64,000 nt of DNA, from positions 372,001-436,000 of the forward strand of contig BCHS01000006.1 in assembly GCA_039545275.1 (NCBI GenBank). Direction: 5' to 3'. Shown here one piece after another: positions 51,601-63,000 of the stretch. Each line of letters begins with the position of its first letter. The stretch's first letter is position 1. The notes beneath the pieces were generated by a model, which saw only the letters and a program-made list of their open reading frames with translations, searched no databases and was not told the DNA's origin. Source of the stretch: Pseudomicrostroma phylloplanum (lineage: Eukaryota > Basidiomycota > Exobasidiomycetes > Microstromatales). The translations under genes and the position numbers were made by a program.

Positions 51601-51934
51601 AAATCTCTTGCTGCGTGGAAGGGGTCTTTCGAGAGGTGGAGGCTCAGCTTCGGCTTTAGGAGGAGGAAATAACAGCAGCAGTGGCGGTCTGCTTGTCAAT
51701 ACAGCCTCCTTGAATGCCGAGAGTGCTTCCAGGAGTTCAACGCCCAAACCAAGTCGCTTCAAGAGCACCCCTGTCCAGGTGACAGTGCCCAACGCTGGTG
51801 CTGCAGTCGGCCCCGGGGGTGCTCTTACTACAGACGGTGGAAACGGACAAGAAGCAGTGAGCGAAGATGACACAAATCGAGTGACTAACTCCGTAGTCAG
51901 CCCGGAAGACAAGGCGACCATACATTACGGCTGA
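48638..51934 (+). CDS. MAM3: CNNM/MAM3-type membrane protein with DUF21 and CBS domains
   Basis: Exons 48638-49495 and 49574-51934 give 1072 residues. The 78-nt intron is a multiple of three and has no stop, so the unspliced frame is also open. After a Ser/Pro-rich N-terminus and a first hydrophobic segment (YWVIVALVLLLSSPFIPL), the DUF21 core lies at ~214-385 (SGIFAGLTLGYMSLDETQLH, IIFAELVPQSVCSRYGLEIG). A split CBS pair follows: one part from ~420 (DNVFMLPYEAKLDY, SGHSRIPIY), then DEPLLNVLNAFQDGRSHMAIV at ~565. The second CBS ends at DIIGVITLEDVLEELIGEEIYDEYD (~700). Long inserts break up the CBS region, and ~370 disordered residues follow it. Yeast Mam3 sits on the vacuolar membrane and affects metal tolerance and mitochondrial form; CNNM relatives act in Mg2+ homeostasis. 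Confidence 0.92.
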   Translation: MTRPRHSAPNTAPLYAHLPLSHHRHSPTIDEEHLCFSSTAIQAPTAIRSTTPSPSATSPPSRFAPRPHYWVIVALVLLLSSPFIPLTRGSALPSDIIQPNQHDSGYTSTPSLFSHFSENGSPGGTYLKVASELHQSTPNFFMHPSSQSIKHRQDALDLTEQLILLQRTYRSAKDSRLSPSATQQKSSLSKRQDDPATSSAAYTCACNTDEPLSSGAKAGYAIVVPILVILSGIFAGLTLGYMSLDETQLHVLATTGSEKQKAYAKKIIPIRKDGHLLLTTLLIANMVSRTKTYVCVRPAVFRRLTPCNSQHQITNETLPIVSDPLFPSPVLAVVVSTILVIIFAELVPQSVCSRYGLEIGAFMAVPTRCIIFALWPVGYPVSRILHWTLGPHHGIVYRRAELKELVTMHALSGGRGGDLNGDTVMMVGGALDLQEKVAQQAMTSIDNVFMLPYEAKLDYATLERVVQSGHSRIPIYQEVELPVNASTRSGSGTPSKRMMPAFLSSLGRKPTASSARRFNSSDDHESLTSSEKNEQGAPSSEKDGKEASPHTPAHGNVIVKRKKIIGTLLVKSCVLLDPEDAIPVSDMTINALPTVPHDEPLLNVLNAFQDGRSHMAIVTSASRLGDSFAPSKLTEMPSLARRAPKLREIDEEPIVDDMANAAARNSTSSSSSSHTGGDYRHKFRGFFKRRGAHDDIELAHPAQSSGTLAENMTSNDRASGVLPDIIGVITLEDVLEELIGEEIYDEYDPREEGDQGWNKITPPSSPEEGAGAQKLLADVSGRSAAEEQAHATVKAGEAAIAGLSISEASAQGPTPDASTATPRTLLGRLGLLPGQQRASGMTAPQKASGDAIVSPSATSAGILQSSPDALHLDTSTGQPHLHSDPSPDDHTRSGDDYFNARALSPNLSAPMRETPREISSRSAPSTAHGPAKGVAFSSVVSSTTRPSSSPPVPPTTTRDGQKQPAAGRAIIVRTQLPGGSTQTGIIGENLLLRGRGLSRGGGSASALGGGNNSSSGGLLVNTASLNAESASRSSTPKPSRFKSTPVQVTVPNAGAAVGPGGALTTDGGNGQEAVSEDDTNRVTNSVVSPEDKATIHYG
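49496..49573 (+). other. Frame-preserving intron in MAM3-like gene
   Basis: Donor GTGAGT, acceptor ATCAG, 78 nt, no in-frame stop. Splicing joins LLIANM to ITNETLPIV, the unbroken DUF21 sequence of relatives. Retention would insert 26 polar residues into the membrane domain. Confidence 0.85.
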
Positions 51935-52302
51935 AGACTCTTGTTTCCCACCAAGAATCAAAGCGACCAGGCCATGCATCCTTGTCTCGACCGCGTGCGT
52001 CATGTGTGAGGCGAATCGTGTCCAACTGACCTTGTGATTACCAGGGAAGGGGCCAGGGGAGGGGAGCCTCGCTGCTCGCGTTTGCAGAGTCACTAGGAGG
52101 CTTTGTCAGTCAACTGGCTATGGGGTGTGGCAGACTGGACACAGACACAGAATGTGAAACACTGTAATGAAGCTTGATGGAAGACAAGGCAAACAGGCGA
52201 TGCACACGGACCGAGCACATTAGCAGCCGACAGCTTTCACTCTACCTCCTCCTCGTCGTCCTGTCCTTCTTCTACCTTTCTCTCTCCTTCTTCGCCTTCC
52301 AG
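51935..52302. other. Convergent intergenic region between MAM3-like gene and PCK1
   Basis: 368 bp between facing stop codons; the plus strand is CT-rich at 52240-52300. I see no further feature. Confidence 0.5.
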
Positions 52303-54059
52303 CTAAACCTTGGGTCCAGCCGCAAGCACCTCCTTGCTGACATCAGATTCATACTTGGCGAATGCGTCCTTGAACTTTGCAGCGAGAGCCTTGACCTCCT
52401 TACCAAACGCGTCATCATTGTTCCAGGCCTTTCGAGGCTGCAGAAGCTCTGCGGGCACATTGGGCACGGCCTTGGGCACCTGCAGACCAAAGACCTCAAA
52501 CTCTTCGAATTCGGCCTTTGCCAGCTCTCCGGAGTGGATGGAACTGATGATGGCTCGGGTGTACTTGAGAGGGCAGCGCTTGCCCCTTCCGAACTTTCCA
52601 CCCACCCAGCCAGTGTTGATGAGCCAGCAATTGGCCTTGTGTTGGGTCATCCTCTTTGCCAACATTTCGGCGTACCTACGAGGGTGGCAGACGATGAATG
52701 GCTGACCGTAGCAGGTGGAGAAGGTAGGCGAGGGCTCCATGACTCCCTCCTCTGTACCCGGCGTCTTGGAGGTGTAGCCAGCGATGAAGTGGTACTGAGC
52801 CTGCTCTTGCGACAGCCTCGAGACTGGCGGCAGCACACCGTAAGCGTCGCAGGTGAGGAAGATGATGTTGTGAGGGTGGCCACCAATGCAAGGAATCTTG
52901 GCATTCGGGATCTTCTCGATAGGGTAAGCGCAACGTGTGTTTTCTGTCAGCTTGGAGTCCTCGTAGTCGGGAACACGAGTGTGCTTGTCGTATGAGACAT
53001 TCTCGAGAATAGAACCGAACTGGATGGCGTTGAAGATTTCAGGCTCCTTCTCAGCGGAGAGACCGATGCACTTGGCATAGCATCCACCTTCGATGTTGAA
53101 CACTCCATTGTCCGACCAGACGTGCTCGTCGTCTCCGATGAGACGACGGACTGGGTCAGCAGACAAGGTGGTCTTGCCGGTTCCGGAGAGACCAAAGAAG
53201 AGGGTCACGTCTCCGTCTGGGCCCTCGTTGGCGGAAGAGTGGAGGGAGAGCTGGCCAAACTTGACGGGCTGCAGGTAGTGCATGACGGAGAAGACTCCCT
53301 TCTTCATCTCACCGGCGTACTCGGTACCCAGGATGACCATCTCGCGACGCTTGAAATTGATCTCCACGGAGGTAGTCGACGTCATACCAGCAGTGAAGCG
53401 ATTGGCAGGGAATTGACCAGCGTTGTAGATGATGAAGTCGGGCTCGCCGAAGTTCTCCAGCTCCTCTCGAGTGGGCCTGATCAGCATGTTGTGCATGAAG
53501 AGGGCATGGTAGGCACGAGCGCAGATGACACGGACCTTGATACGGTAGCGGGGCTCCCAGCCGGCAAATCCGTCGAAGACGTAGATGTCCTCGCGAGTGT
53601 TGAGGTAGTCAATGGCTCGCTCGCGGTTGATCTCGAAGGTGTGCTCGTCCATCTTGATATTGACGGGGCCCCACCATACGTCGTCCTTCGAAGTCTCTTC
53701 GTACACGATTCGCTTGTCCTTTGGCGATCGACCAGTCTTCTTGCCCGAGAAGTTGATCAGCGCACCGTTCGAGGCAATCACGGCACCTTCCTTGGAGATG
53801 GCGTCCTCGTACAGAGCGGCCACCGAAGCGTTGCGCTTTAGATGGCTAAGGGTGGCATCGCGAAGTTGGGGAGTAGCATGATCAGTTCGGCGGCTCCACT
53901 GGCAGCTTGTCCCGCCTCGAACACCCCGTGGTATGCTCACATCTTGTCCATATCGAAACCGGCATCTGAAAAGAGGTGGAGGGAGTCCTTGCCAAGCAGG
54001 GTATACTCTGGGTTGGTGGAGTCGGGGAGCTCATCGTGGTGATTTCCTGGCGAAGTCAT
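52303..54059 (-). CDS. PCK1: Phosphoenolpyruvate carboxykinase (ATP)
   Basis: Exons 53941-54059 and 52303-53845 (intron 95 nt) give 553 residues. The second exon carries all catalytic motifs: [28 protein letters not shown], the kinase P-loop [35 protein letters not shown] and [10 protein letters not shown]. These identify the ATP-dependent PEPCK of fungi. The first exon ([13 protein letters not shown]...DAGFDMDK) joins to [16 protein letters not shown] as in yeast. The enzyme turns oxaloacetate into PEP, the committed step of gluconeogenesis in the cytosol, and is usually repressed by glucose. The second-exon frame stays open through the intron, so an unspliced reading (..SIPRGVRGG..) would be a false start. 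The start at 54059 is the family N-terminus. Upstream lies a gene-free region of over 1.4 kb. Confidence 0.95.
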
Positions 54060-55516
54060 TTCGGATGATGAGGCAGGGGTGCAAAGGATAGGCGAGGGTG
54101 ACGGTGGTCTGTAGGTGTTGAGTAGCGGGCTGGGGTGGAGGAGATGGGAAGACGTCGGAGGACAGGTTCAGTCCGAGGCGCGGGCGATGTCGGGAAGGGG
54201 CTGGTATGGATGCGGGCCAGCCTGGCGTTGCCTTGGGCCCTCTCCGCGCTGCACGATGGCAGGAGGCGGGAGAGTGCATCATCGAGTACCCTCGTCGAGC
54301 CATGTCGTGGGCGCCAGGCCCGCCCTCGTCGTTTGAAAGTGCCAGGCGGCTCCTCGGTGACGTGCGGACGAACCGGCTCGGAGCGGGACGAGGTAGTTGC
54401 GCCCGCCGACACCGGTGTGCCGGTTCCGAAACTCGCACGCGGCAGACATGGCACACCGCAACCCAGAGGGAAGCTGCAAGACTGACCCCGCGTCTACAAG
54501 GGCTGATGGGTCCTGAGGTACTGGTAGCGAATCGCCATGCTACCAGCTCATCCCCCTGCCCTGGCCCCCGCCTTTGGCGTGACTTTGGCTTTGCGGTGAA
54601 GGAGACGAGCTCTGCCGTGCTGCTGGCTATGGCTCCTGCGTCCACCCACCTCGTGCGCTTGCGTACAGCTGCGAACAGGTACCACACTTGCCACTGCTAC
54701 TCACGTTGGTATTGTTCGAGGACACAAGGCGTAGATGAGTGGTGGTTTTGGTCTTCAGACTCGACGATATGAACAAGATGTGAAGAGAGGGAAAGTCGAA
54801 GGCGGGGAAGCTTTGCAATCCCGGGCTACTTAAGGAGGCTTCGGGCGGAAGTGGGGGGTTGACAATGCGGGGTTCTCGGGCGGATACGGGTAGACTGCAT
54901 TGCCGGCGCGCACTCTTGCCGGTGGCCCACACCCGCCTGCCTGTTCGGATGCTGCCGCGCTGCGAGCCGGTTCCTCACGACGGGCCGAGTGCAGTGGGAT
55001 GCGAGCAATCGAGGCAGGATCGATTAGAGTGCGGGGGGACACGGTGCCCCGCAAGCAGTGCGAGGGGTCGAGGGCTTCCGCTCCAACTTCTTTGCTGCCT
55101 ACCTTAGAGCCGTAACATCCGGTCGTCGGCCCAGCACGGAAGGTCTTCTTTGTCTAAGGGAGGGTTCCCATCCAGTTGAGCTGCGTCGTCGAGCACCATG
55201 GTGCAGCTAGCGTCGACCTTTATGAATCGTGTGACTACCCTCGTTGTTGCCCTGCCCGTCTGCATGATCCGCGCGGGAGGAGGACTGCATGATTCTCTTC
55301 AACGACCCACCCAACGACATCTGGACACTCTGAAGCGGGCTTGCAGATGTCGAGTAACACACAGCCGCAATGGTCTCAAGATGTACCTGGTAGAGAGTGG
55401 GAGAAGATGCGAACATCACTGCGCGCCCTTGATGGTGAGCCGCGGTGGAAGGCTTGCGATTGGAACAAGCCCAATGTCTGGTTCCCAGCGGTAATAGATG
55501 TCGCGTGCTGACCTTC
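54060..55516. promoter_or_regulatory. Large upstream region of PCK1 and the ACT-domain gene
   Basis: 1.46 kb without a gene I can support, between divergent starts. Open frames of up to ~218 codons exist on both strands but are Arg/Pro/Ser-rich shadows. The size suits a glucose-regulated promoter. I could not identify carbon-source elements with confidence. A leader intron of PCK1 in this stretch is possible. Confidence 0.5.
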
Positions 55517-56059
55517 ATGGATCTTGGTTCCTTGGCAGTACTTACATCGGACGTCCTACACCTGCTCGTTCGCATGCCACCATCGAGCACAATTTTTGCC
55601 AGGCAGTTCCAGAGCCTCGGCATCGCAAGACGTGTGAATGGCAATGGTTGCGGCGGAGCTTCCGGCGTGGCGGACCTTTCGCCTCCAGTATGTTTCTTCT
55701 CGTTCCAGCAAAGCCGGGATGAGCAGACGATGATAGCGCCTTGCCAGGACCAAGGCGACTACCACAGGCTCCAGCAGGAGCTCCGATCCCTTATAGCGGA
55801 CGAACAGCAGCGCATGTCGAGCTCACACTCTCCCGATCGGTGGCAGCTGAGTGGACCTTGGCGTGCCATGCGCGTCAGAGGGCCCTTAGAACACCACCTC
55901 ATCGGAGTCATGCAGTCTCTCGCGACCTCCTTTGTCCATAGTCAGTGTTCCATCTTCGCACTCTCCAGCTGGGATACCGACTACCTCCTGGTTCAGGAGG
56001 GACAATACGAGCGGGCAGTAGAGGGATTGAAGAGAGATGGCTGGGTGGTTGCGTCATAA
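55517..56059 (+). CDS. ACT-domain amino-acid-sensor-like protein (CASTOR-like)
   Basis: A frame of 180 codons from the ATG at 55517; an upstream exon is possible. The second half has the ACT pattern of CASTOR-like proteins: WRAMRVRGPLEHHLIGVMQSLATSF, then SIFALSSWDTDYLLVQEGQYERAVEGLKRDGW. The first half looks like the degenerate ACT partner (VLHLLVRMPPSS, then VCFFSFQQSRDEQTMIA). In animals CASTOR1 binds arginine and regulates TORC1; fungal relatives are mostly uncharacterised, so the ligand and role are unknown. The sequence TTGGCAGTACTTACATC just after the start could be an acceptor of an upstream intron, which would move the start. It lies on the same strand as LSB6, ~280 bp upstream. Confidence 0.66.
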   Translation: MDLGSLAVLTSDVLHLLVRMPPSSTIFARQFQSLGIARRVNGNGCGGASGVADLSPPVCFFSFQQSRDEQTMIAPCQDQGDYHRLQQELRSLIADEQQRMSSSHSPDRWQLSGPWRAMRVRGPLEHHLIGVMQSLATSFVHSQCSIFALSSWDTDYLLVQEGQYERAVEGLKRDGWVVAS

Positions 56060-56335
56060 GTCCATCAGTTCACTTGGAAATCGGAAAAGGCCGAAAGAGC
56101 CAGAGCTGCAAATCACCCCCTGGAGACCTTGTGTGCTGGGGCTGTCTTGTCTCATGCTCGTATGTCGTTGAGGCTATCGTTACCAGCCGGGCTACCCCGC
56201 CTCACGCGCAGGTGGGCCCCCAGTCCATTCCGGCCACTCGGGTATCCGTGGCTGCACCCGCTCTCTTTCCGTTTCACCAGTCAACCCACCAACTAAGCGC
56301 ATGCTCCCCGCTCCTTTGTGCACCTCCTCAGGCTG

Positions 56336-58834
56336 ATGTCTTCCACATCCAAGCCGACGTCGGGCTCTACTCCTCATCAAGCCACCTCTCCTTCCGAAAG
56401 GACGCCTTTGCTGGCCCGGACTGCCTCAAGTGCAACCTCTTTCGCCAATGTGACTCTAGACGACATCGACTCCCGCTTCAAACGATGGAAAGAGGCGGTG
56501 GCCACAAAGATCGGCAAAGGCAAAAGCAAGGCCCCGGAGAATGCCACCCTGTTGATCAGCGTCTTCGAGTCCGAAGTAGAGTCAATCTCTCCCGAGAAGA
56601 GCTCTCGCGGCAAGCGAGGCACGGCAACGTTAGCCCAAAGCGAATCCGACATATCTGACGACGTTGCTGCCGTTCGCGAGGCCATCGAAGCTGGCGTTCT
56701 GCCGAAGATGATTCAGACGGGCTCGTCGGGGTCTTATTTCGCCAGAACGAAGGATGGGATGATCATGGGCGTGTTCAAGCCAAGCGATGAAGAGCCTTAC
56801 GGCAATCTGAAGTGAGTCAACCTCCGCTTGTAGAAGCGATCTACGTGAACAGTCCTAATCTGAATGCATCGTGACAGTCCCAAGCGGGCATTCCTGAGGC
56901 GTTACTTCTGGTGGGCAATGGGAAGGCCTTGTCTCCTAGCGGGCTTCAGCGCCATGTCAGAAGCAGGTGCTTCGCTGTTGGACGATCGGCTCGCCTTGGG
57001 CATGGTACCGAAGACGAAACTAGTCAACCTTAGCAGTCCCAGCTTCCACTATCATTATAAGGACAGGATGGCGTTCGAGCACCATGGACAACGGCTTCCG
57101 GACAAGATCGGTTCATTCCAATCCTTTCTTCAGGGCTATGTCATGGCTTCTTCCTTTCTTCGGCAACATCCTCTACCTAGTAGACCTCGCTCTGTGCTTG
57201 AGAGAGATCTGGCAGCAGAGCAGCGAGCTCATCGAAAGACCCGCAAGCTGTACAAGGCTAGGCTCCGCAAGTGCGGTGTGCGGCTCAAGTATTTCCTGCT
57301 CTGCCGACAAGGCTATGAAGACATTCAATACAATGCGCAAACGGAGGTAACGGAGGAGGAGATTGCACAAGCGGAAGAGGGAGCTATGGAGGAAGACGAT
57401 TTCCTCTGGACTCCAGAGTCGCTGATGGCCTTTAGGCTGGAACTCGAGAAGCTCGTCGTCTTTGATTACTTGTGCCGCAATACTGACCGAGGTCTGGATA
57501 ATTTCATGGTCTACCACGTCCGCGGCACCGAGTCGGACAACATCAGACTGGGCGCAATCGACAACTCACTCGCTTGGCCCATCAAACACCCGGATGGCAT
57601 TCGGGACTATCCGTATGGCTGGCTCTATCTGCCTTCAGATCTTATCGGTGGGCCGTTCTCCCAGGCCACGAGGGACCTCTTCCTCCCCTTGCTATCGTCT
57701 CCAAAGTGGTGGTATGAAACAGAGAAGGCTCTTCTTCATCTGTTTGAACAAGACGAACACTTCAGCCTCAAGCTCTTCGAGAGTCAGATGGCAGTCTTCA
57801 AGGGACAGGGTTGGAACATCTTGCAGAGCCTTCGTCAGAACGATGAGGGCCCTATCGAGCTCTGCGCTCGACCGAAGAAAGTGGTGCACAAGGCTGAGCA
57901 GGTCATCCCAGAATCCACGATACGCGGTCTTCGGGGGGTCACGCTGTCTCTCACAACGTCCTTGGACGAGTCATCTGGTGCGCCCAGGAAGCAGGACTAT
58001 GCAACGTGTACTGCCTCTTGCTCTCCCAGCGGCTCACTGCCCGCACAGGCAGTCGCAATCAAGGTCGGCAAAGAGACAGCCGCCACTCCGAGTCATGACG
58101 CGCCAACAACAGAAACCGCACACCCTCGATCATTACCGGAAACGTCTGCTATCCTCGCGTGCTCAGCTCCGCTCGCCAGCGATGGTCACACAGCGCAGAA
58201 GAGTACAGGCTATCAGAGCTCGCTCGGTATCGAGGTATTGGAGAGCATTAACAAGGCAGCTAAGACCTCACGGCGACCTGCCTTTGCCAAGGCTTTCTCA
58301 GGCCCAGACATCTTCACGACGCGTGCGCAGCAAAAGAAGCGGTCATTGATCCAACAGAAGCCGTCTCAGGCCCACACGAGGGGACAGAGGGTGGAAGTGG
58401 ACCCCAGCAGAAGGGCAATTTCCAAGCTTAGAGAGTCTGATGAAGAGGTAGATGATGAAGCCTCTTCGTTGGCACAGGCTCGGATGTCGTCTTCTGACTA
58501 CTTTACCTATGGTGTCGGACGGCATCGCGGCAATGAAGAGAGCCTACCTTCCATCAACGGGGCTCTTGCGGGTGTTGGCGGTACGACGACGGCACAAAGC
58601 GGCGCCGCGAAAACTGCGTTGCTGCAGAAGCTTCAAAGGCCCCCGCGTAGACGTGGACGCAATTGGTCTGTCACAAGCTTTGGCACAAGGTACCGGAGCG
58701 ATGATCCCGACAGCGCAGAGGATGACACCGAGCCTCTGCTAGCGCCTGCAAAGGAGGATAGGCTGATCAAAGTCATCGTCGAGAAGCTAGTGGATGACAA
58801 AAGCTTGCCCTGGCAGGCTTGGCTAAGAGCATGA
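56336..58834 (+). CDS. LSB6: Phosphatidylinositol 4-kinase type II, LSB6
   Basis: Exons 56336-56811 and 56878-58834 (intron 66 nt, the shortest in the window) give 810 residues. After a Ser-rich N-terminus with a possible endolysosomal sorting signal (ERTPLL, residues ~21-26), the kinase begins with the glycine-rich loop GSSGSYFARTKDG and lysine in MGVFKPSDEEPYG. The catalytic loop is CRNTDRGLDNFMVYH (~357-371), and the metal-binding segment LGAIDNSLAWPIKHP. DYPYGWLYLP and FSQATRDLFLPLL are typical of type II PI4K. A ~50-residue charged insert (~270-290, TEEEIAQAEEGAMEEDD) and a ~270-residue disordered tail are added. The enzyme makes PI4P on endosomal and vacuolar membranes. The intron sits in the same loop as the nucleotide site (YGNLN|PKR). 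Confidence 0.93.
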
Positions 58835-60069
58835 GGAACTCTTTGCAAGAGCTGCGTGCTTATGGCACGACGGTGTGTTGCGGAACAATTCCCTGTGCCT
58901 AGATGTCTCTTGCAGCCGCTGAATGGTGATTGGTGCCGTGCCGTCTTGCCGATGTGCGGGGTGCAGCCACAACATTCCCCTCCGATGCTCCTGAGAGGCG
59001 GACTCTCAACTCTGTCTGAATGAGTATGGGTCCTCCACGACCTCGGCCCTGGAGCCGCTGGGCAAGATGACCCCCCCTCTTTTGTCCTGTCAAGGGATAT
59101 GTCCGTTCATACCTAATGTGTGGATGGCGCTCTGCCCTTGTCTTGTGGGAGTTGCGCGTAGATTGGGAGTTGCTGCGACAAAGGAGCAAGGGGAGCGCGT
59201 GTTGCGGGCGAGGTATGTCGATGTGTTGGCGAAGGTTGCCTCGACTTGAGCTTCTCTGCCAGTCCACACTCGAGGAGGCAGTGTTGAGAGTAGACTCGTG
59301 TCCGTGACGATGTGACTGCTGCGAGTGAGCAGAGGGAGGGGAGCGCGTAGGCGGCTACGATGGTGCTGAGTGGAGTTGCCGACCAGGGTAGCGCCCTTGG
59401 GCCTCGGCGCGAGCGGACGTGTTGTTCTGTTGGACTCTTCTGCACAATGGCGTCGCGACAGGGGCGTCGGGTGCACGGCGATGATTTCCCGTGGCACTTT
59501 ACCCTTGCTGGGCGGGTGCCTGCCGCCCGCCTGTTCCCTTTCCGCCTTGGCCCTCGACGCGGCGCCTGCACCACGCATCCACCCCCTGTCCGTCCTCAGA
59601 CTACTCGACCGTACGCATACACACTCACATCCTCGGCATCCAACAATCCGTACCATTGCAGACCGAGTGCATCACTTATACCTCCTTCCCTGTACCAAAG
59701 CATCACTCACCCGCCTGATCCGCCACGATTTGCCACGGGCGTTGTGGCTCCCTCAAGCACTAGGGCCCCTGCTGCACTGGACTGCTCAGGCCATACATTG
59801 CTCACACAGCCCCTCGACGCTTCCTCCCACAATTGTAGACTGTAGACCAAGCTGCATACACTGCATCCGATTTCTCACCGTCACCTCGTTGTAGTCGTTA
59901 TCGTCGACATCAGCCGCAACGTCATCGTCAGCATCCTTGTCCCTTCATGGAGTCGTAGGCTAAGCCAATCACGTCGCTCGGCGCCAGCCAGTCAGAGGGA
60001 GTGCCTTCATATTCGCCGGTTCGCCAGCGTCTCCATCTCCTTGTGCCCCTGTGCACCATCCCAAGGGGT
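58835..60069. other. Intergenic region upstream of the RhoGEF-FYVE gene
   Basis: 1.2 kb between same-strand genes. Frames of up to 188 codons on both strands are Arg/Pro/His-rich and lack domains. In the downstream gene's frame a stop lies at 59956-59958, so its coding part must begin after that. Confidence 0.5.
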
Positions 60070-63000
60070 ATGGACGTCTCTATACCCCCAATGCATTCTC
60101 CAAATACCCCGTCGACACCGGCACTGTCCGAGTCAACCTCACCTTCATCCAGCGGACACGCCGTGCTCGAGCAAGACGGACCCATCATCGTCGACCTCGG
60201 CCGGCGTGCATCCTCGTCTGCTGTCCTGGGTGGAGGAGATACGCGTCACTCGATACACTGGGACGTCCTCGACGTATCTGCGTCAAATGCGTTACCCTCG
60301 TCAGGAGAGCACACCCCTATCATGGGAAGCAAGCTCCCTCCGCTGCAGAGATGCTCGTCCGACAGGGAATCCTACAGACCATCTCGTCCCCGTGGGTCTT
60401 CGCACACCTCATCCAGGTCAACGGCACGGTTTCAGCATCACCCCACTTCCTCGTCTTCCCGGCCGTCCAGCATGGCATCCAGCTCCAGTGCAGGCGACTC
60501 TTTCTCACAGCAAGTCAGATCTGGCGTGAATGCTTCTCTCCTCAGTCCCTCTCTCGCCTCGGCACTGGGGATTGGCGTTGAGGGAAGGAAGCCGGCAAGC
60601 AGCTTCTACAGCTCGAGCCGGAGCTCCAGCACTACCTCCCTGGTGGGTCTCGCGACTTCCAGCCCCTCTGCGCACCCCCGGATCCCTCGCCGATCTATTC
60701 TTGCTGGGAAGACGTCGAGCTCTGCGCTGGGCGGTGGCTTGGCATCTACACCGATCAGTGGCAGCGGTTCGACATCGAACAATTTCCGTCGGCCAAGCCT
60801 GCCCAATGTTTCGATTGGGCAACATCGGATGAGCACGGTATCTGTTTCCTCCTTCGAAAGTCTGCCCGAGGGGCAATCAATACCGCCTTCCACCGCCACA
60901 TCTTGCGCCGGTCATCTCGCTGATCTAATAGAACCAAATACAATGCTAAGCGGATTTCCTTCTCCTGCACCTGCGGTAGATTCGCCGGAGCTTTCATCCC
61001 TGATGCTACCTCCCTCGACATTAGCAGCACATCCCAAGAGCAGCCCTCCGCCAACGTCTTCACCGGGTCCATTCATTGGTCCTTGTGCCACAATGCCCAG
61101 CTCACCGGTAAGGACGGAGGCCACGTTTGCCTCTCCAGTGCCATTCCCTCCGCAGAGCATGTCAGGTGCAACTTTGTCGGCATCATCGTCAGCCTCTCGT
61201 CGGCGGGCTTTGCATCGATCGCAAACGGAGCCCAGTGCGGGCTTTCCTACAGCTGGGTACGAGGAGAGCATGAGAAAGAGAGGCCTCGTCGCACGCGAGC
61301 TGCTGACGACGGAGCAGGCTTTCGTCAACTCGTTGCTGGTTCTGCACGAGGCCTTTTATCAGCCACTACTAGCCAGATGTGCAGGCAATCGTGGATCTCC
61401 GAACCCAGAAGTAGGGCCGATGATCTTGTCGAAGAAGGCCATTAACGATATTTTCTCAAACTTTGTCGACATCCTGCAATTGAACAAAGAGCTGCTCGGT
61501 CAGCTGGAGGAGAGGATCGGGGGCAAAACGAGGCTCGATCGCGCTCATACGATGGCTTCGATGAGAAAGACGGTATCCCCCGTCGTTGCCGCTCAGAGTG
61601 TGGTGGACACTGCCGTTGCCACATCGGAGGAGAATGATGCGAATTCACTGCCCTGTTCGAGCACAAGCGGGGAGGGAAGCGGCTCTAAAACGTCCTCTTG
61701 CTCTGCTCGATTCCAATGGAACCCCGAAGTCGACAGCGTAGGCGACATTCTCGTACCCATTGCGCCCTTCCTCAAGATGTACTCCCTCTACGTCAAGAAC
61801 TTTTCGTCCGCCATCGCGCACATCGAGTCTGAGAGAAGGGACAACGAGGCCTTTGCAAAATTCTTGAAGGAGACAGAGCGGAGTACCTGGGGCAGAGGCA
61901 AGGCTTTCTTCGGGCTCGGTCTACAATCGCATCTGCTGACCATCGTGCAAAGGATACCGAGGTACAAGCTGCTGGTCGGTGATCTACTCAAGCACACTCC
62001 GTCCAGTCACAGGGACTATGCAGATCTGAAGAAAGCTTTCGAGATGATCGAGCAAGTGGCGAGTACTATCAACGAGAATGTCCGGCAGCATGAGATGGTC
62101 ATGCTCATGCTTGCGCTCCAACGCTCGTTGACGGGCTTGACCTCGCCGCTACTTGTACCCGGCCGGTCTCTGCTAAGACGAGGAACACTGCGCAAAGCTT
62201 GCCGCAAGGACATTCAACATCGTGCCTTCTTCCTCTTCACTGACTGCATCATATATGCCCGACCTCTCAGCGGAGGATCGGCAAGCATCGAGGCAGCTTG
62301 GAATGGTATTGCCCGCGCAGGCGGCTTCTCCGCCGCTGGTCTAGCCGCAGGGATAGGAGGACCATGGTCAGCGCCGTCTGCTGCTACTTCGCCTCGCCAT
62401 ATGTCGACGAGTGTTGAGAACTCCAGCGACGGTCATGGAGGCCGTGCTCGTGTATCTTCCGGTAACCTCTTCTCAGGTAACAGCATCTTCGACGCCCTAC
62501 AGGCGCAACAGCACCAGCAACTTCAATTCAGGGAGAAGTACGCGCTGCAAGACTGCACTGTAATCGGAATTGAAGACGCCCACAATTCGACGTCGAATGC
62601 ACCTGCATCAGTTGAATCTGGTGGGACGCCGTTCTCGTTCGAAATTCGCACGCCGGACAAGTCGTTCGCGGTATACGCTGAGACGGCTGATTCTCGAGAA
62701 GCTTGGATGACTGCTATCCGCGATGCTCGCAACGAATGGCTGAAAGCTAGAAGGACGCTGCGTGCAGAGGAGGACTCCATTGAGGCCAAGAGAGACAGAA
62801 GGCGAAGTGTCACGGCTGCTGCTGCTGCCAAGGCCAGGCAGAGCGTCTACTCCCTGAGTATGCCTGCCAACAACTTCCACGCCACCATCCCAGAAGGCAC
62901 AGAGACACTTGATAACTCTTTTGGCGGCGATGTATCACAGACTTCTATAACAGACGGCAAACTCGGGACATCGCAATCATCAGTGCCTTTCCCACTCGTC

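Noticed and set aside
53846..53940. PEPCK starting [10 protein letters not shown] in the long open frame
   Set aside because: This stretch is an intron; splicing gives the family N-terminus [14 protein letters not shown] from an ATG at 54059.
54031..54687. 218-codon minus-strand frame upstream of PCK1
   Set aside because: Low-complexity Arg/Pro/Ser translation with no domain; more likely promoter and leader.
59090..60581. Overlapping frames of 150-190 codons on both strands before the RhoGEF gene
   Set aside because: No domain, His/Pro/Arg-rich. The plus-strand ones after 60040 are out-of-frame shadows of the RhoGEF-FYVE coding sequence.
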